Assembly: GCA_900544605.1 (NCBI GenBank)
Contig: UQVP01000018.1
Coordinates: 1-21,800 of the forward strand
Source of the DNA: an uncultured Mycoplasmatota bacterium
GTDB lineage: Bacteria > Bacillota_I > Bacilli_A > RF39 > UBA660
Reading direction: 5' to 3'
Length of the DNA: 21,800 nucleotides
The notes beneath the pieces were generated by a model, which ran no database searches, had not been told where the DNA came from, and saw only the letters and a list, made by a program, of their open reading frames with translations. Positions 6,053 to 14,232 of the stretch are shown here, piece after piece. Each line of letters begins with the position of its first letter. Position 1 is the first letter of the stretch. The position numbers and the translations under genes were made by a program.

Positions 6053-8949
6053 CAAAGAAAAGAAATAATAAAAAAATAAATTTTAATACAATAAAAAAAT
6101 GGTTATTTAAAAGTAAATTCAATCTAATAGTAAGTATTTTAACTATTGTTGGTATTCTACTAGGAACTTACTTATTTGGCTTTATCTTTAGCCTTATTCT
6201 ATTTGCTATACTTGATATTATAGTATTTGGAATTCACTGGTTTTTAAATAAAGGTACAGCTGTCCAAGTAAGAAAAAAGAAAAAGGTAGCGCTAATTATC
6301 TTTTTAATACTATGTATTGTTGGACTTGTTGGTATTGTTGGTTTTGCTATACTAATTGTAAAAGAAGCTCCTGATTTTAATCCCGAAAATCTTTATACTA
6401 AAGAATCTAGTGTTTTATATGATAAAGATGGAGAAGTATACGCTAAACTAGGTGCTGAACAAAGAATAAAAATAACATATGAGCAAATACCTCAAGTATT
6501 AGTAGATGCTATTATTGCTACTGAGGATTCAAGATTTTATTCACATAATGGTGTGGACTTACCACGTTTCCTAAAAGCATCTGCGACACAACTTCTTGGT
6601 CGTGGAGGCGGTGGTGCTTCTACCATAACAATGCAAGTTGCTAAAAATGCTTATACATCTCCTGTATCCAATGGTTGGGAAGGAATTAAAAGAAAGTTTA
6701 CCGATATCTATCTAGCAATTTTCAAAATTGAAAAAACATATACTAAAGAAGAAATTTTAGAATTTTACGTTAACTCTTATTATATGGGTGGTGGTGCTTA
6801 TGGTGTTGAGCAAGCATCACGTAACTATTTTGGAAAAAGCGTATCTGAATTAAACTTATCAGAAGCTGCTATGATAGCTGGTTTATTTAAAGGTGGTAAC
6901 GCCTACGATCCTTATTTATATCCTGATAATACAGAAGCTAGAAGAAAAGTTGTTTTATCTCTAATGTTAAGACATGGATATATTAACGAGGAAGAATATA
7001 ATGCTGCAAAAGAATTAACCGTAGAAGATATTGTTAAGAAAATTGATAAATCTTCATCAACAAAAAATTATGCATATCAAAGTTTTATTGATACTGTTGT
7101 TGAAGAAGTAAAGAAAAAAACAAAAGCTGAAACTGGTACTGAACAAAATCCATATGAAATACCAATGGAAATATATACTACTATGGATCGCTCTAAGCAA
7201 CAATATCTTGATGATCTTATGAACGGAGAAATTTCTAGTTACAAATGGGAGAATGATGTTGTAGAAGCTGGTATTGTTGTTACTGACACTAACACTGGAG
7301 CAATCGTTGCTGTTGGTGCTGGACGTGACAAAAATGCCGTTGGTACATATAACTATGCTACAATGATAAAAAATCAAATTGGTTCTACAGCTAAACCATT
7401 ATATGATTATGGTCCTGCATTTGAATATAATAATTGGTCACCTGCTCAACCTGTTCCTGATGAAGAATATTCTTATTCTACAGGTGGAAATCTTAATAAC
7501 TGGGATGGAAAATATAATGGTTATATGGACGTTAGAAAAGCTCTAAGTCTTTCAAGAAACGTTCCTGCTTTAAAAACATTTAAAGCTGTCAATAATAATA
7601 AAATAAAAGAATTTGTTACCAACCTAGGATTAAGCCCTGAAGGTAGTGGTGGTATTATTCATGAAGCCCACTCTATTGGTGGATATAATGGAGAATCTCC
7701 TCTAACCCTTGCTGCTGCTTATGCTGCATTTGCTAATGGAGGAACTTACATCGAACCTTATACATTTACTAAAATAACATATAAAGATAGTGATAAAGTA
7801 TTTAATGTTACTCCAAAAACACAAAAAGCTATGTCAGATTCAACTGCTTATATGATTACAAGTATTTTAATGGATACAGCAGTAGCTAACATGGGTAGTA
7901 GTAAAGTAAATGGTATATCATACGCTATCAAAACTGGTACATCTAACTTTAGTGCTGAAACTAAAAGAGCTCACAGCTTACCTGCTAATGCTGTTAATGA
8001 CCTTTGGGTTGCTGGATACTCTAGAGACTATGCTATTGCTATGTGGTATGGATATGATAAAATTAATAAAGATTATGTTAATAGATTATCATCTTATCAA
8101 AATATTAGATTATTTAAAGCTATTAGCAAAGGTGTTTTATCTGGAACTAGTTCATTTACAATGCCAAGTAGTGTTGTAGAAGTAGAAATTGAAACTGAAA
8201 CATCTACTCCTTTACTTGCTAGTGAATATACACCAGAAAATCTTAGAAAAAAAGAATTATTTAAATCTGGAACAGAACCTACTGATGTTTCAACTAGATT
8301 CTCAAAATTAAATAATGTAACAAATTTAAAAGCTACAACTAATGGTAATAAAGTTACATTAACTTGGAATGCAGTAAAATCTGATGCTATTGATGAAACA
8401 GCTATTAGAAACGATTTCTCAAAAATCTTTACTAGTGAAAAATTCTTAAATGCATTTGTAAGTTCTAGAATAAGTTATAATAATAGTTATATTGGCAAAA
8501 TAAGTTATGATGTTTATAAAAAGCAAAGTGATGGTAGTCTAAAATTATTAGGCAACACAGTTGATACAACATTCGAAGATACAACAACAGATTCATCTAC
8601 TACTTATGTTGTTAGAACATCTTATACACTATTTAAAAATAATGCTAGCGATGGAGCTGAAACAACAGTTACAACAACTAACACTGAATCAATAATTTCA
8701 GCTTCATTAAATGGTGACTCTACAATAATTTTATCAGTAGGTACACCTTTTAAAGATTTAACTAAACCAGTTATCGTTTTAGAAAACTCTGTAGATGTTA
8801 CTGATAAAGCAACTATTACCAAGACTATTGAAGGTCCTAGTAATGAAATTGATACTTCAGTAGAAGGCACATATGTTATAAAATATAAAGTATCTTACAA
8901 TGGTTTTAAAGACACTTTATCTAAAACAATTCAAGTAAAAAACAGTTAG
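6049..8949 (+). CDS. ponA: Class A penicillin-binding protein 1 (bifunctional transglycosylase/transpeptidase)
   Basis: Polymerises and cross-links peptidoglycan at the outer face of the membrane. The GT51 transglycosylase domain runs from about 115 to 300 and contains ATEDSRFYSHNGVD (catalytic Glu159) and the later GGGGASTITMQVAKN and EILEFYVNSYYMG motifs. The transpeptidase domain has S446-TAK, S502-R-N and K628-T-G. The C-terminus carries a fibronectin-III-like segment (about 756-880) and a short Ig-like segment (about 888-964). The N-terminus is unusual: hydrophobic stretches at about 25-47, 48-65 and 80-103 suggest three membrane helices where one is usual. AGAAGGAG precedes the ATG, which overlaps the recU stop by four bases. 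GpsB, its likely regulator, is encoded nearby. Confidence 0.96.
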   Translation: MTKKRNNKKINFNTIKKWLFKSKFNLIVSILTIVGILLGTYLFGFIFSLILFAILDIIVFGIHWFLNKGTAVQVRKKKKVALIIFLILCIVGLVGIVGFAILIVKEAPDFNPENLYTKESSVLYDKDGEVYAKLGAEQRIKITYEQIPQVLVDAIIATEDSRFYSHNGVDLPRFLKASATQLLGRGGGGASTITMQVAKNAYTSPVSNGWEGIKRKFTDIYLAIFKIEKTYTKEEILEFYVNSYYMGGGAYGVEQASRNYFGKSVSELNLSEAAMIAGLFKGGNAYDPYLYPDNTEARRKVVLSLMLRHGYINEEEYNAAKELTVEDIVKKIDKSSSTKNYAYQSFIDTVVEEVKKKTKAETGTEQNPYEIPMEIYTTMDRSKQQYLDDLMNGEISSYKWENDVVEAGIVVTDTNTGAIVAVGAGRDKNAVGTYNYATMIKNQIGSTAKPLYDYGPAFEYNNWSPAQPVPDEEYSYSTGGNLNNWDGKYNGYMDVRKALSLSRNVPALKTFKAVNNNKIKEFVTNLGLSPEGSGGIIHEAHSIGGYNGESPLTLAAAYAAFANGGTYIEPYTFTKITYKDSDKVFNVTPKTQKAMSDSTAYMITSILMDTAVANMGSSKVNGISYAIKTGTSNFSAETKRAHSLPANAVNDLWVAGYSRDYAIAMWYGYDKINKDYVNRLSSYQNIRLFKAISKGVLSGTSSFTMPSSVVEVEIETETSTPLLASEYTPENLRKKELFKSGTEPTDVSTRFSKLNNVTNLKATTNGNKVTLTWNAVKSDAIDETAIRNDFSKIFTSEKFLNAFVSSRISYNNSYIGKISYDVYKKQSDGSLKLLGNTVDTTFEDTTTDSSTTYVVRTSYTLFKNNASDGAETTVTTTNTESIISASLNGDSTIILSVGTPFKDLTKPVIVLENSVDVTDKATITKTIEGPSNEIDTSVEGTYVIKYKVSYNGFKDTLSKTIQVKNS

Positions 8950-8971
8950 AAATTTCCTAACTGTTTTTTTT
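8937..8971. terminator. Bidirectional terminator shared by ponA and nth
   Basis: Perfect 9-bp arms AACAGTTAG (8941-8949) and CTAACTGTT (8957-8965) enclose a 7-base loop, with T runs on both strands. The ponA TAG (8947-8949) and the nth TAG (8957-8959) both lie inside the arms, so the hairpin ends both convergent operons. Confidence 0.92.
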
Positions 8972-9574
8972 ACAATATTTTTTAAGTCCACAATTTTCAC
9001 ATTCAGGCTTTATTGCTTTGCAATAATATCTACCAAACAATACCAATTGATGATGTAAACGACATAAATCATCGTCTTTAAAAAACTTATTTAATTTCTT
9101 TTCTACTACAACTACATCATCTGCTTCCTTAGCAATACCAAGTCTTTTTGAAACTCTACTTACATGCGTATCAACAGCAATACAAGGAACATTGTAAATA
9201 TTACTAAGAACAACATTAGTCGTTTTTCTTCCTACTCCATCTAAACTCTCTAAAAATTTTCGATCATTAGGAACTTTACCATTACTTTTTTCTAATAAAT
9301 TTTTTGCTATACTTTTAATGTTGCTAGCCTTTTTATTATAAGTACCTATACTTCTTATAATTTGTTTTATATCTTCTATATCAGCATCAACTAAATCTTT
9401 CAATGAAGGATATTTTTTAAATAAAGCTCTAGTTACTTCATTAACTCTTTTATCAGTTGTTTGAGCACTCAACATTGTTGCAATCAATAATTCATAATCT
9501 TTACTATATTCTAATTCACATCTAGGGTTAGGAATAATAGTATCTAAATAAGCTATTATTTCTTTATTCTTCAT
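8957..9574 (-). CDS. nth: Endonuclease III (DNA glycosylase/AP lyase)
   Basis: Base-excision repair enzyme that removes oxidised pyrimidines and nicks at the abasic site. The helix-hairpin-helix LDGVGRKTT (111-119) holds the catalytic Lys117, and the catalytic Asp135 sits in VDTHVSR. The C-terminal iron-sulfur loop is exact: Cys185-x6-Cys192-x2-Cys195-x5-Cys201. The 205-aa length is normal. The start ATG at 9572-9574 overlaps the end of dnaD by 11 bases, and no strong SD is seen, so translation probably depends on coupling to dnaD. In B. subtilis dnaD and nth are also adjacent; the ypoC gene found there between ponA and nth is absent. Confidence 0.97.
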   Translation of the reverse strand: MKNKEIIAYLDTIIPNPRCELEYSKDYELLIATMLSAQTTDKRVNEVTRALFKKYPSLKDLVDADIEDIKQIIRSIGTYNKKASNIKSIAKNLLEKSNGKVPNDRKFLESLDGVGRKTTNVVLSNIYNVPCIAVDTHVSRVSKRLGIAKEADDVVVVEKKLNKFFKDDDLCRLHHQLVLFGRYYCKAIKPECENCGLKKYCKKNS

Positions 9575-10199
9575 CTGTCAACCAATCATAATCAATATCT
9601 GGTATTTCTTCTTGTTTAGGTCTAGAAACTTTTCTACTATTATCTAAATCAGCTTGTGTCTTTATTCCTTTTTTACCCCACTCATTTAATATTTTATCAA
9701 TATATCTTAAATTAGTAACTCCATTATAAACAGCTTCTTTTAAAGCTAAAACAATAGTTTCTTCATTTATATTACTATCTTGCCATGCATTAATTATTTC
9801 ATACTCAATTGGAGATAAAGTACGTCCAAATTCTTTTTCAAATATATCATATATTTGACTCTTATTTTTCTTAGGAGAATCGTCAATAAGTAAACCAACT
9901 AATTTATTATATAAACCCTCAGTATCAATTACTTCTTTACGTACATTATCAACTTTTTTTAACTCTATCTTTACAAGATCTAATTCTTTTAAATGCTCCA
10001 ACATATCCATTAAGTCTCCTAAAGGAAGATTTAACTCAGAACTTATTTTTTTAGGATTGAAAGAAGAATCAACACTAAGTAAATATGATACAACTATTAA
10101 TTCATCTGCAGTCATATTTAATTTACGATAATTATAAAATAACAATCCAGGTATTATAACATCTCTATTTTGTAAAATCTTTTTTATTTTTTCCACCAT
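9564..10199 (-). CDS. dnaD: DNA replication initiation/restart protein DnaD
   Basis: Primosomal protein of low-GC Gram-positives that helps load the replicative helicase at oriC and at stalled forks. The N-terminal winged-helix domain (about 1-98) has the ADELIVVSYLLSVDSSFNPKKIS-type opening. A linker follows, then the DnaB/DnaD C-terminal domain (about 115-180) with SPIEYEIINAWQ and the signature YIDKILNEWGKKGI (166-179, Y-x4-L-x2-W). The acidic C-terminal tail is variable. AGGTGA lies upstream. It follows cca by 17 bases and overlaps nth, making cca-dnaD-nth one transcription unit. The asnS-aspB genes that separate these loci in B. subtilis are absent. Confidence 0.93.
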   Translation of the reverse strand: MVEKIKKILQNRDVIIPGLLFYNYRKLNMTADELIVVSYLLSVDSSFNPKKISSELNLPLGDLMDMLEHLKELDLVKIELKKVDNVRKEVIDTEGLYNKLVGLLIDDSPKKNKSQIYDIFEKEFGRTLSPIEYEIINAWQDSNINEETIVLALKEAVYNGVTNLRYIDKILNEWGKKGIKTQADLDNSRKVSRPKQEEIPDIDYDWLTDEE

Positions 10200-10216
10200 A
10201 TAATCACCTGATTTAA

Positions 10217-11332
10217 TTATATATCATTTTTATTATTTTGTATATTAGAATATTTTTCCACCATATATTTTTTTATAACTTCTTTATCGTTTTCTAACTC
10301 TTTTTTTAATACTAAAACTTCTATATCATGTAAAATATTACCTATTTCTTTTCCCTTTATATTTAGTACTTCTTGTATATCTTTTCCATTAATATCTAAA
10401 TCACTAATATTGTGAATTACTAAATCATTATATTTTTTTGTAATTAGTTTTTTAGGGATATTTCTAATTTGACCAGCAATTGAACAATTATATAAACCGT
10501 ATTTATATAAAACCATGGAATCATATAAATCTAAATTTTGTAATTCATTTAATTTCTTTATTGTTACTTTATCATCATTAGAAAAAGGATATGTATCTAT
10601 AACACCTAGTTGTGACCATATTCCAATTAAAGATGGAACTATAACTAGTTTATCTAAATTATGTAATTCCAAATATTTATCAATTCCTAATTCCATCATT
10701 AAATTGACACCATAAGAAGCATTCTTGCTAGTAAATATTTTTTCTAACTCTTCCTTTTTTCTTTCGTAAGAAAGACTCTCTAAAAGATATCCATACTTTT
10801 TAATATATTTTTTAACACTATCATCTAATGTAAAATTTAAAGTAGTTGCAAACCTAATAGCCCTTAAAATACGTAAAACATCCTCTTTAAGCTTCTTTTT
10901 AGGCGAACCTACCACTTTTATTAACTTATTATCTAAATCCTCTCTAGCCCCTAATAAATCGATAATTTCGCCATATTCATCCATACACAACGTGTTAATC
11001 GTAAAATCTCTTCTTTTAAGATCATCAATTAAACTATCTATATACTTAATTTTAATTGGAGCCCTATGATTTTCATACTTAATATCTTTTCTAAAAGTAG
11101 TAACCTCAAATCTAATTTTTTTATATCTTATTGTTACTGAGCCATAGCTTTCTTTAGGTAACATTAAATTACCAAATATTTCTTTTAATTGTTTAGGAGT
11201 AGCATTAGTACATATATCAACATCCATACTTCTTTTATTCAAATATAAATCTCTGACATATCCACCAACCACATATGCTTTAAAACCATTATCATTTATC
11301 TTTTTTAATATTTCTAAACTTGCATTATACAT
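10217..11332 (-). CDS. cca: CCA-adding tRNA nucleotidyltransferase
   Basis: Adds or repairs the 3' CCA of tRNAs using CTP and ATP without a template. Class II polymerase-beta-type head: GGYVRD (23-28), the metal-binding pair Asp37/Asp39 in DVDICTNA, RRDFTINTL (107-115) and EDVLRILRAIRF (150-161). The all-helical body and tail follow; no HD domain is visible. The 371-aa length is near the 390-400 usual in Bacilli. The ATG sits only 11 bases after the T run of the HU terminator. Just GGAAA serves as SD and no promoter fits in the gap, so expression probably depends on read-through from hup or on a promoter inside hup. It leads the cca-dnaD-nth unit. Confidence 0.95.
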   Translation of the reverse strand: MYNASLEILKKINDNGFKAYVVGGYVRDLYLNKRSMDVDICTNATPKQLKEIFGNLMLPKESYGSVTIRYKKIRFEVTTFRKDIKYENHRAPIKIKYIDSLIDDLKRRDFTINTLCMDEYGEIIDLLGAREDLDNKLIKVVGSPKKKLKEDVLRILRAIRFATTLNFTLDDSVKKYIKKYGYLLESLSYERKKEELEKIFTSKNASYGVNLMMELGIDKYLELHNLDKLVIVPSLIGIWSQLGVIDTYPFSNDDKVTIKKLNELQNLDLYDSMVLYKYGLYNCSIAGQIRNIPKKLITKKYNDLVIHNISDLDINGKDIQEVLNIKGKEIGNILHDIEVLVLKKELENDKEVIKKYMVEKYSNIQNNKNDI

Positions 11333-11343
11333 GAAATTTCCAT

Positions 11344-11365
11344 AAAAAAAAGGCGTGAGCCTTTT
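11344..11365 (-). terminator. Intrinsic terminator after hup
   Basis: Minus-strand AAAGGC-TCAC-GCCTTT followed by a run of T. The first arm overlaps the HU stop codon, and the T run ends 11 bases before the cca start. Confidence 0.85.
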
Positions 11366-11636
11366 AGTTTAAAGCGTCTTTTAACTTAGATCCTGCTTTA
11401 ATAGTAGCTGCAACTCTAGCTGGGATTTTAACTGTTTCACCAGTTCTAGGGTTACGTCCTTCTTTAGCTGCTTTTTTCTTAGCAGTAAAAGTACAGAAAC
11501 CTGTTAAAGTTACTTTCCCTTCTGATTTTAATCCTTTGATAACTCCGTTCATCATAGCTTCTAAAGCACGAGATGAATCAGCTTTTGATAATCCAGTTTC
11601 TTCTGCAATGAAGTTAACTAAATCTGTTTTTGACAT
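11364..11636 (-). CDS. hup: HU-type nucleoid protein
   Basis: Small basic dimeric protein that bends and compacts DNA. The 90-aa chain has the family signature GRNPRTGETVKIPA (about 60-73), with the Pro that intercalates at the DNA bend, a typical N-terminal helix pair (MSKTDLVNFIAEETGLSKAD), and an end at LKDALN. AGGAGGTC stands seven bases before the ATG. It lies directly downstream of spoIVA but is separated by a terminator and has its own promoter, matching the Bacillus spoIVA-hbs order. It is likely highly expressed. Confidence 0.96.
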   Translation of the reverse strand: MSKTDLVNFIAEETGLSKADSSRALEAMMNGVIKGLKSEGKVTLTGFCTFTAKKKAAKEGRNPRTGETVKIPARVAATIKAGSKLKDALN

Positions 11637-11681
11637 ATTCTTGACCTCCTATATTATAAGCTCTATCTTGCTTACAATTAA

Positions 11682-11710
11682 AGAATACCATTTTTTTTAA
11701 GTAAAAGCAA
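11682..11710 (-). promoter_or_regulatory. Putative SigA promoter of hup
   Basis: Minus-strand TTGCTT (11705-11710), 17-base spacer, TATTCT (11682-11687). A second TATAAT lies closer to the SD but lacks a -35 at proper spacing. Confidence 0.45.
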
Positions 11711-11730
11711 TATATTTTGCTTATTTTAAC

Positions 11731-11756
11731 AAAAAAGTTATAGGAAATCCTATAAC
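11731..11756 (-). terminator. Intrinsic terminator of spoIVA
   Basis: Perfect 8-bp stem GTTATAGG-ATTT-CCTATAAC followed by TTTTTT on the minus strand. The spoIVA TAG (11750-11752) is inside the first arm. Confidence 0.88.
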
Positions 11757-13225
11757 ACAATAGCAAATAAATTACCATTACCTTTATTTACTAGTTTTGA
11801 TAATGTTTGTTGTAATTTAAATCTAGCATTTTCTGGCAACATTGAAAGCTTAGCTTGAATACCCTCTTTTACAATAACATCTAAACTACGACCAAATATT
11901 TCACTTTTCCATATACTATCAGCATCATTGTCATAATCTTTCATGATATAATTTATTAACTCTTTACTTTGCATTTCTGAACCAATTATTGGTTCAAATG
12001 TACTTTCAACATCCACTCTAATCATATGTATAGAAGGTGCGACTGCTTTTAATTTAATACCATATCTACTACCCTGTTTTAATATCTCTGGTGTATCTAA
12101 TTTCATATCAGAAAGAGTTGGACATGCAACACCATATCCTGTTGTTTTAACCATTTTTAATGCTGTTTTTATTTGATCATACTCAACTTTGGCTTCATTA
12201 TAATCTTGGAATAATTTTAACAGTTGAGATTTAGATGTTACTTCTACACCAATAATATCTTTAAGAACTTGGTTATATAAGTTATCTGGTGCATCTAAAG
12301 TAACAGTTACTACTCCTGAAGATGTATCAACATTAGAAAGATATGACTTGCTTATATACTCACAATCATTAAAATGATTAGTTATGTGTTCTATATCACG
12401 AAGTTTATCAATTTCAATAACACTTTCTCTTATTTTCTCAATATATATTTTCTTAAGCCAGTTTTCTGAATCTAATGTTGCTATCCATTCTGGCATATCA
12501 ACATTAACTTCTAAAACTGGAAATTCATATAAAGCTTCTTTTAAGATTGAATATATATCACGTTCTGACATATTTTCAATACTGATTGGAAGAACTGGAA
12601 CACCATATGACTCTTTTAAACTATCGGCCATACGCTCTGTTTCTGGTAACATTGGATGGGTTGAATTTAAAATTACAATAAAAGGTTTACCTATTTCTTT
12701 TAATTCTCCTACTATTCTTTCCTCTGCTTCAACATAATCACTACGCTCTATTTCACCAATAGAACCATCTGTTGTAACAACAATCCCTATACTTGAATGG
12801 TCCTTTATTACTTTTTCTGTTCCTATTTCAGCAGCTTCTACAAAAGGAATCTCTTCATCATACCACGGTGTTTTTACCATTCGAGGACCATTTTCATCTT
12901 CATACCCTTTTGCTCCAGGAATAATGTATCCAACACAATCAACCAAACGTACACTAGCTGTAAAATCATCTACTTTAATAGTTGCTGCATTACTAGGAAC
13001 AAATTTTGGTTCAGTTGTCATTATTGTTCTTCCCTGTGCACTTTGAGGTATTTCGTCTAAAGCTCTTTTTTTCTCATATTCATCCTCAATATTAGGTACA
13101 ACTAAATTCTCAATAAACTTTTTTATAAATGTTGATTTACCAGTTCTTACTGCCCCTACTACACCTAAATACAAATCTCCACCAGTTCTTTCAGTAATAC
13201 TTTTTATAATATCTATCTTTTCCAT
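11750..13225 (-). CDS. spoIVA: Stage IV sporulation protein A, spore coat basement ATPase
   Basis: In the mother cell SpoIVA hydrolyses ATP to polymerise on the forespore surface and forms the base of the spore coat. The chain is 491 aa, nearly the B. subtilis length. Walker A is GAVRTGKST with Lys30 at the same number as in B. subtilis. The conserved SAQGRTIMTTEPKFVP (62-77) holds the sensor Thr70/Thr71, and LVDCVGY with Asp96 is the Walker B region. The C-terminus GNGNLFAIVL fits the conserved tail that docks on SpoVM. An AGGG-type SD precedes the ATG. A SigE-like promoter lies about 30 bases upstream. Spore genes flank it and hup follows, as in Bacillus. Confidence 0.97.
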   Translation of the reverse strand: MEKIDIIKSITERTGGDLYLGVVGAVRTGKSTFIKKFIENLVVPNIEDEYEKKRALDEIPQSAQGRTIMTTEPKFVPSNAATIKVDDFTASVRLVDCVGYIIPGAKGYEDENGPRMVKTPWYDEEIPFVEAAEIGTEKVIKDHSSIGIVVTTDGSIGEIERSDYVEAEERIVGELKEIGKPFIVILNSTHPMLPETERMADSLKESYGVPVLPISIENMSERDIYSILKEALYEFPVLEVNVDMPEWIATLDSENWLKKIYIEKIRESVIEIDKLRDIEHITNHFNDCEYISKSYLSNVDTSSGVVTVTLDAPDNLYNQVLKDIIGVEVTSKSQLLKLFQDYNEAKVEYDQIKTALKMVKTTGYGVACPTLSDMKLDTPEILKQGSRYGIKLKAVAPSIHMIRVDVESTFEPIIGSEMQSKELINYIMKDYDNDADSIWKSEIFGRSLDVIVKEGIQAKLSMLPENARFKLQQTLSKLVNKGNGNLFAIVL

Positions 13226-13254
13226 ATAATCCCTACTTTCATCTAATTCATTAA

Positions 13255-13284
13255 ACTATATGAAAAAAAAGATAAAAGTATTCA
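13255..13284 (-). promoter_or_regulatory. Candidate SigE-type promoter of spoIVA
   Basis: Minus-strand TGAATACT (13277-13284), 14 bases, then CATATAGT (13255-13262). The -10 matches the mother-cell SigE consensus CATACAnT at all but one defined position and the spacing fits; the -35 match is partial. It lies about 30 bases before the start. SigE control of spoIVA is established in B. subtilis. Confidence 0.5.
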
Positions 13285-13309
13285 AAAAAAAGAATTATTT
13301 CAATTCTTT
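13284..13309 (-). terminator. Intrinsic terminator of the 199-aa gene
   Basis: Minus-strand AAAGAATT-GAAAT-AATTCTTT plus a T run. The stop codon at 13295-13297 lies at the loop and second-arm junction. The T run reaches the -35 of the spoIVA promoter. Confidence 0.8.
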
Positions 13310-13894
13310 CATTTTTGGATTATTTTTTAATTCAAAATCTTGCTCTAAAGCTATAATACCATCATCTAGTAATGTATCTCCAACTTTAATCATTGTACTA
13401 AAGAAATTTTTATTTACTAAATCATAAATATACTCTCTTACTTTATTTGTATCTTTAGCAAAATATATTGAATGATTATTTCTTATTAAAAGAGCCATAA
13501 CATTTTCTGTTATTTCATCAACAAGACCTAAATAATTTATATTTGTTCCTGCATTTACACTCATAAACATAGTCTTATATTTATTAATTTCTTCAGTTAT
13601 TGCAAGATCAACATCTATTTTTTCATCTTCTAATTTATATTTTAAAGCTCCTATATTAGTATCAATAGATTTTTTTAAATTCATATCTTTCTTTTGATAC
13701 ACTTTATATACGGCATTTAATAATTCTTCTTTAGAAAAACTAACATGCGGATAATTTTCATTCATATACTTTGTTATTTTTTTTACCAAAGTATCCAAAC
13801 ATGGAGTTTGAGTATTATATATCATTTTTAATAACTCTGAAGACATCATTTCAAGAGCTGTAACAAATTCATTAATCTTCATTTCCCTATCCAT
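13295..13894 (-). CDS. Unknown helical protein, 199 aa, in the sporulation cluster
   Basis: A soluble, mostly alpha-helical, lysine- and glutamate-rich protein with no signal peptide, membrane segment or catalytic motif that I recognise. A single Cys (residue 32) is present. AGGTGG is spaced four bases from the ATG at 13892-13894; a second in-frame ATG (codon 5) is less well placed. It sits between spoIVA and spoVIF with a terminator of its own. In B. subtilis the neighbour of spoIVA is yphF, a membrane or lipoprotein gene, which this does not resemble. By position it may be a sporulation gene, but that is only guilt by association. Confidence 0.75.
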   Translation of the reverse strand: MDREMKINEFVTALEMMSSELLKMIYNTQTPCLDTLVKKITKYMNENYPHVSFSKEELLNAVYKVYQKKDMNLKKSIDTNIGALKYKLEDEKIDVDLAITEEINKYKTMFMSVNAGTNINYLGLVDEITENVMALLIRNNHSIYFAKDTNKVREYIYDLVNKNFFSTMIKVGDTLLDDGIIALEQDFELKNNPKMKELK

Positions 13895-13970
13895 ATTACC
13901 ACCTATTATTATTTTAACACAAATTAAACTTTACGGAAATGAAATTATCTAAGTTTACATCAATTTGTCA

Positions 13971-14216
13971 CTAAAACATTCCATTTATGTCTTTTGGAAC
14001 TTTATCATTGACAACAGCTTTTACTATTTTATCTTCTTTATCTTTTGAAACTTCTTTACCTGTCATTTTACCAAGTTCCTGTATAACTTCTCTTAAAGTT
14101 GCTTCATTTTTTAAATCACTTTGTTGTAGTTTAGCCGCCAAATTTAAAATTTTATCTTTTCCAACCTTAGTCTTCTTTTCTACTCTATTAAAAAAGCTAT
14201 CTGAAAAATTTACCAT
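13971..14216 (-). CDS. spoVIF: Stage VI sporulation protein F (SpoVIF)
   Basis: Small mother-cell protein needed for late coat assembly in Bacillus, where it is made under SigK and supports GerE-dependent genes. The 81-aa chain follows the family pattern: F-F-x-R/K-V/I-E-K-K-T at about 8-16, then D-K-I-x-N-L-A, L-R-E-V-I-Q-E-L (41-48), G-K-E-V-S-K-D-K-E-D-K-I-V (53-65) and a C-terminal N-D-K-V-P-K-D-I-N (70-78). This is recognised from memory of SpoVIF. GAGGTG is placed correctly before the ATG. It is next to the spoIVA group, and a SigK-like promoter fits directly upstream. Confidence 0.88.
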   Translation of the reverse strand: MVNFSDSFFNRVEKKTKVGKDKILNLAAKLQQSDLKNEATLREVIQELGKMTGKEVSKDKEDKIVKAVVNDKVPKDINGMF

Positions 14217-14232
14217 ATAAACACCTCTAACT

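Noticed and set aside
7057..7377. Minus-strand open frame inside ponA
   Set aside because: Shadow of the conserved PBP1 coding frame, with no ribosome binding site; the same applies to frames at 7910-8179 and 8622-8870.
12384..13060. Plus-strand open frames opposite spoIVA
   Set aside because: Composition and position show antisense shadows of a well-conserved gene.
13987..14220. Plus-strand open frame opposite spoVIF
   Set aside because: The minus frame has a proper SD and a recognisable SpoVIF pattern; the plus frame has neither.
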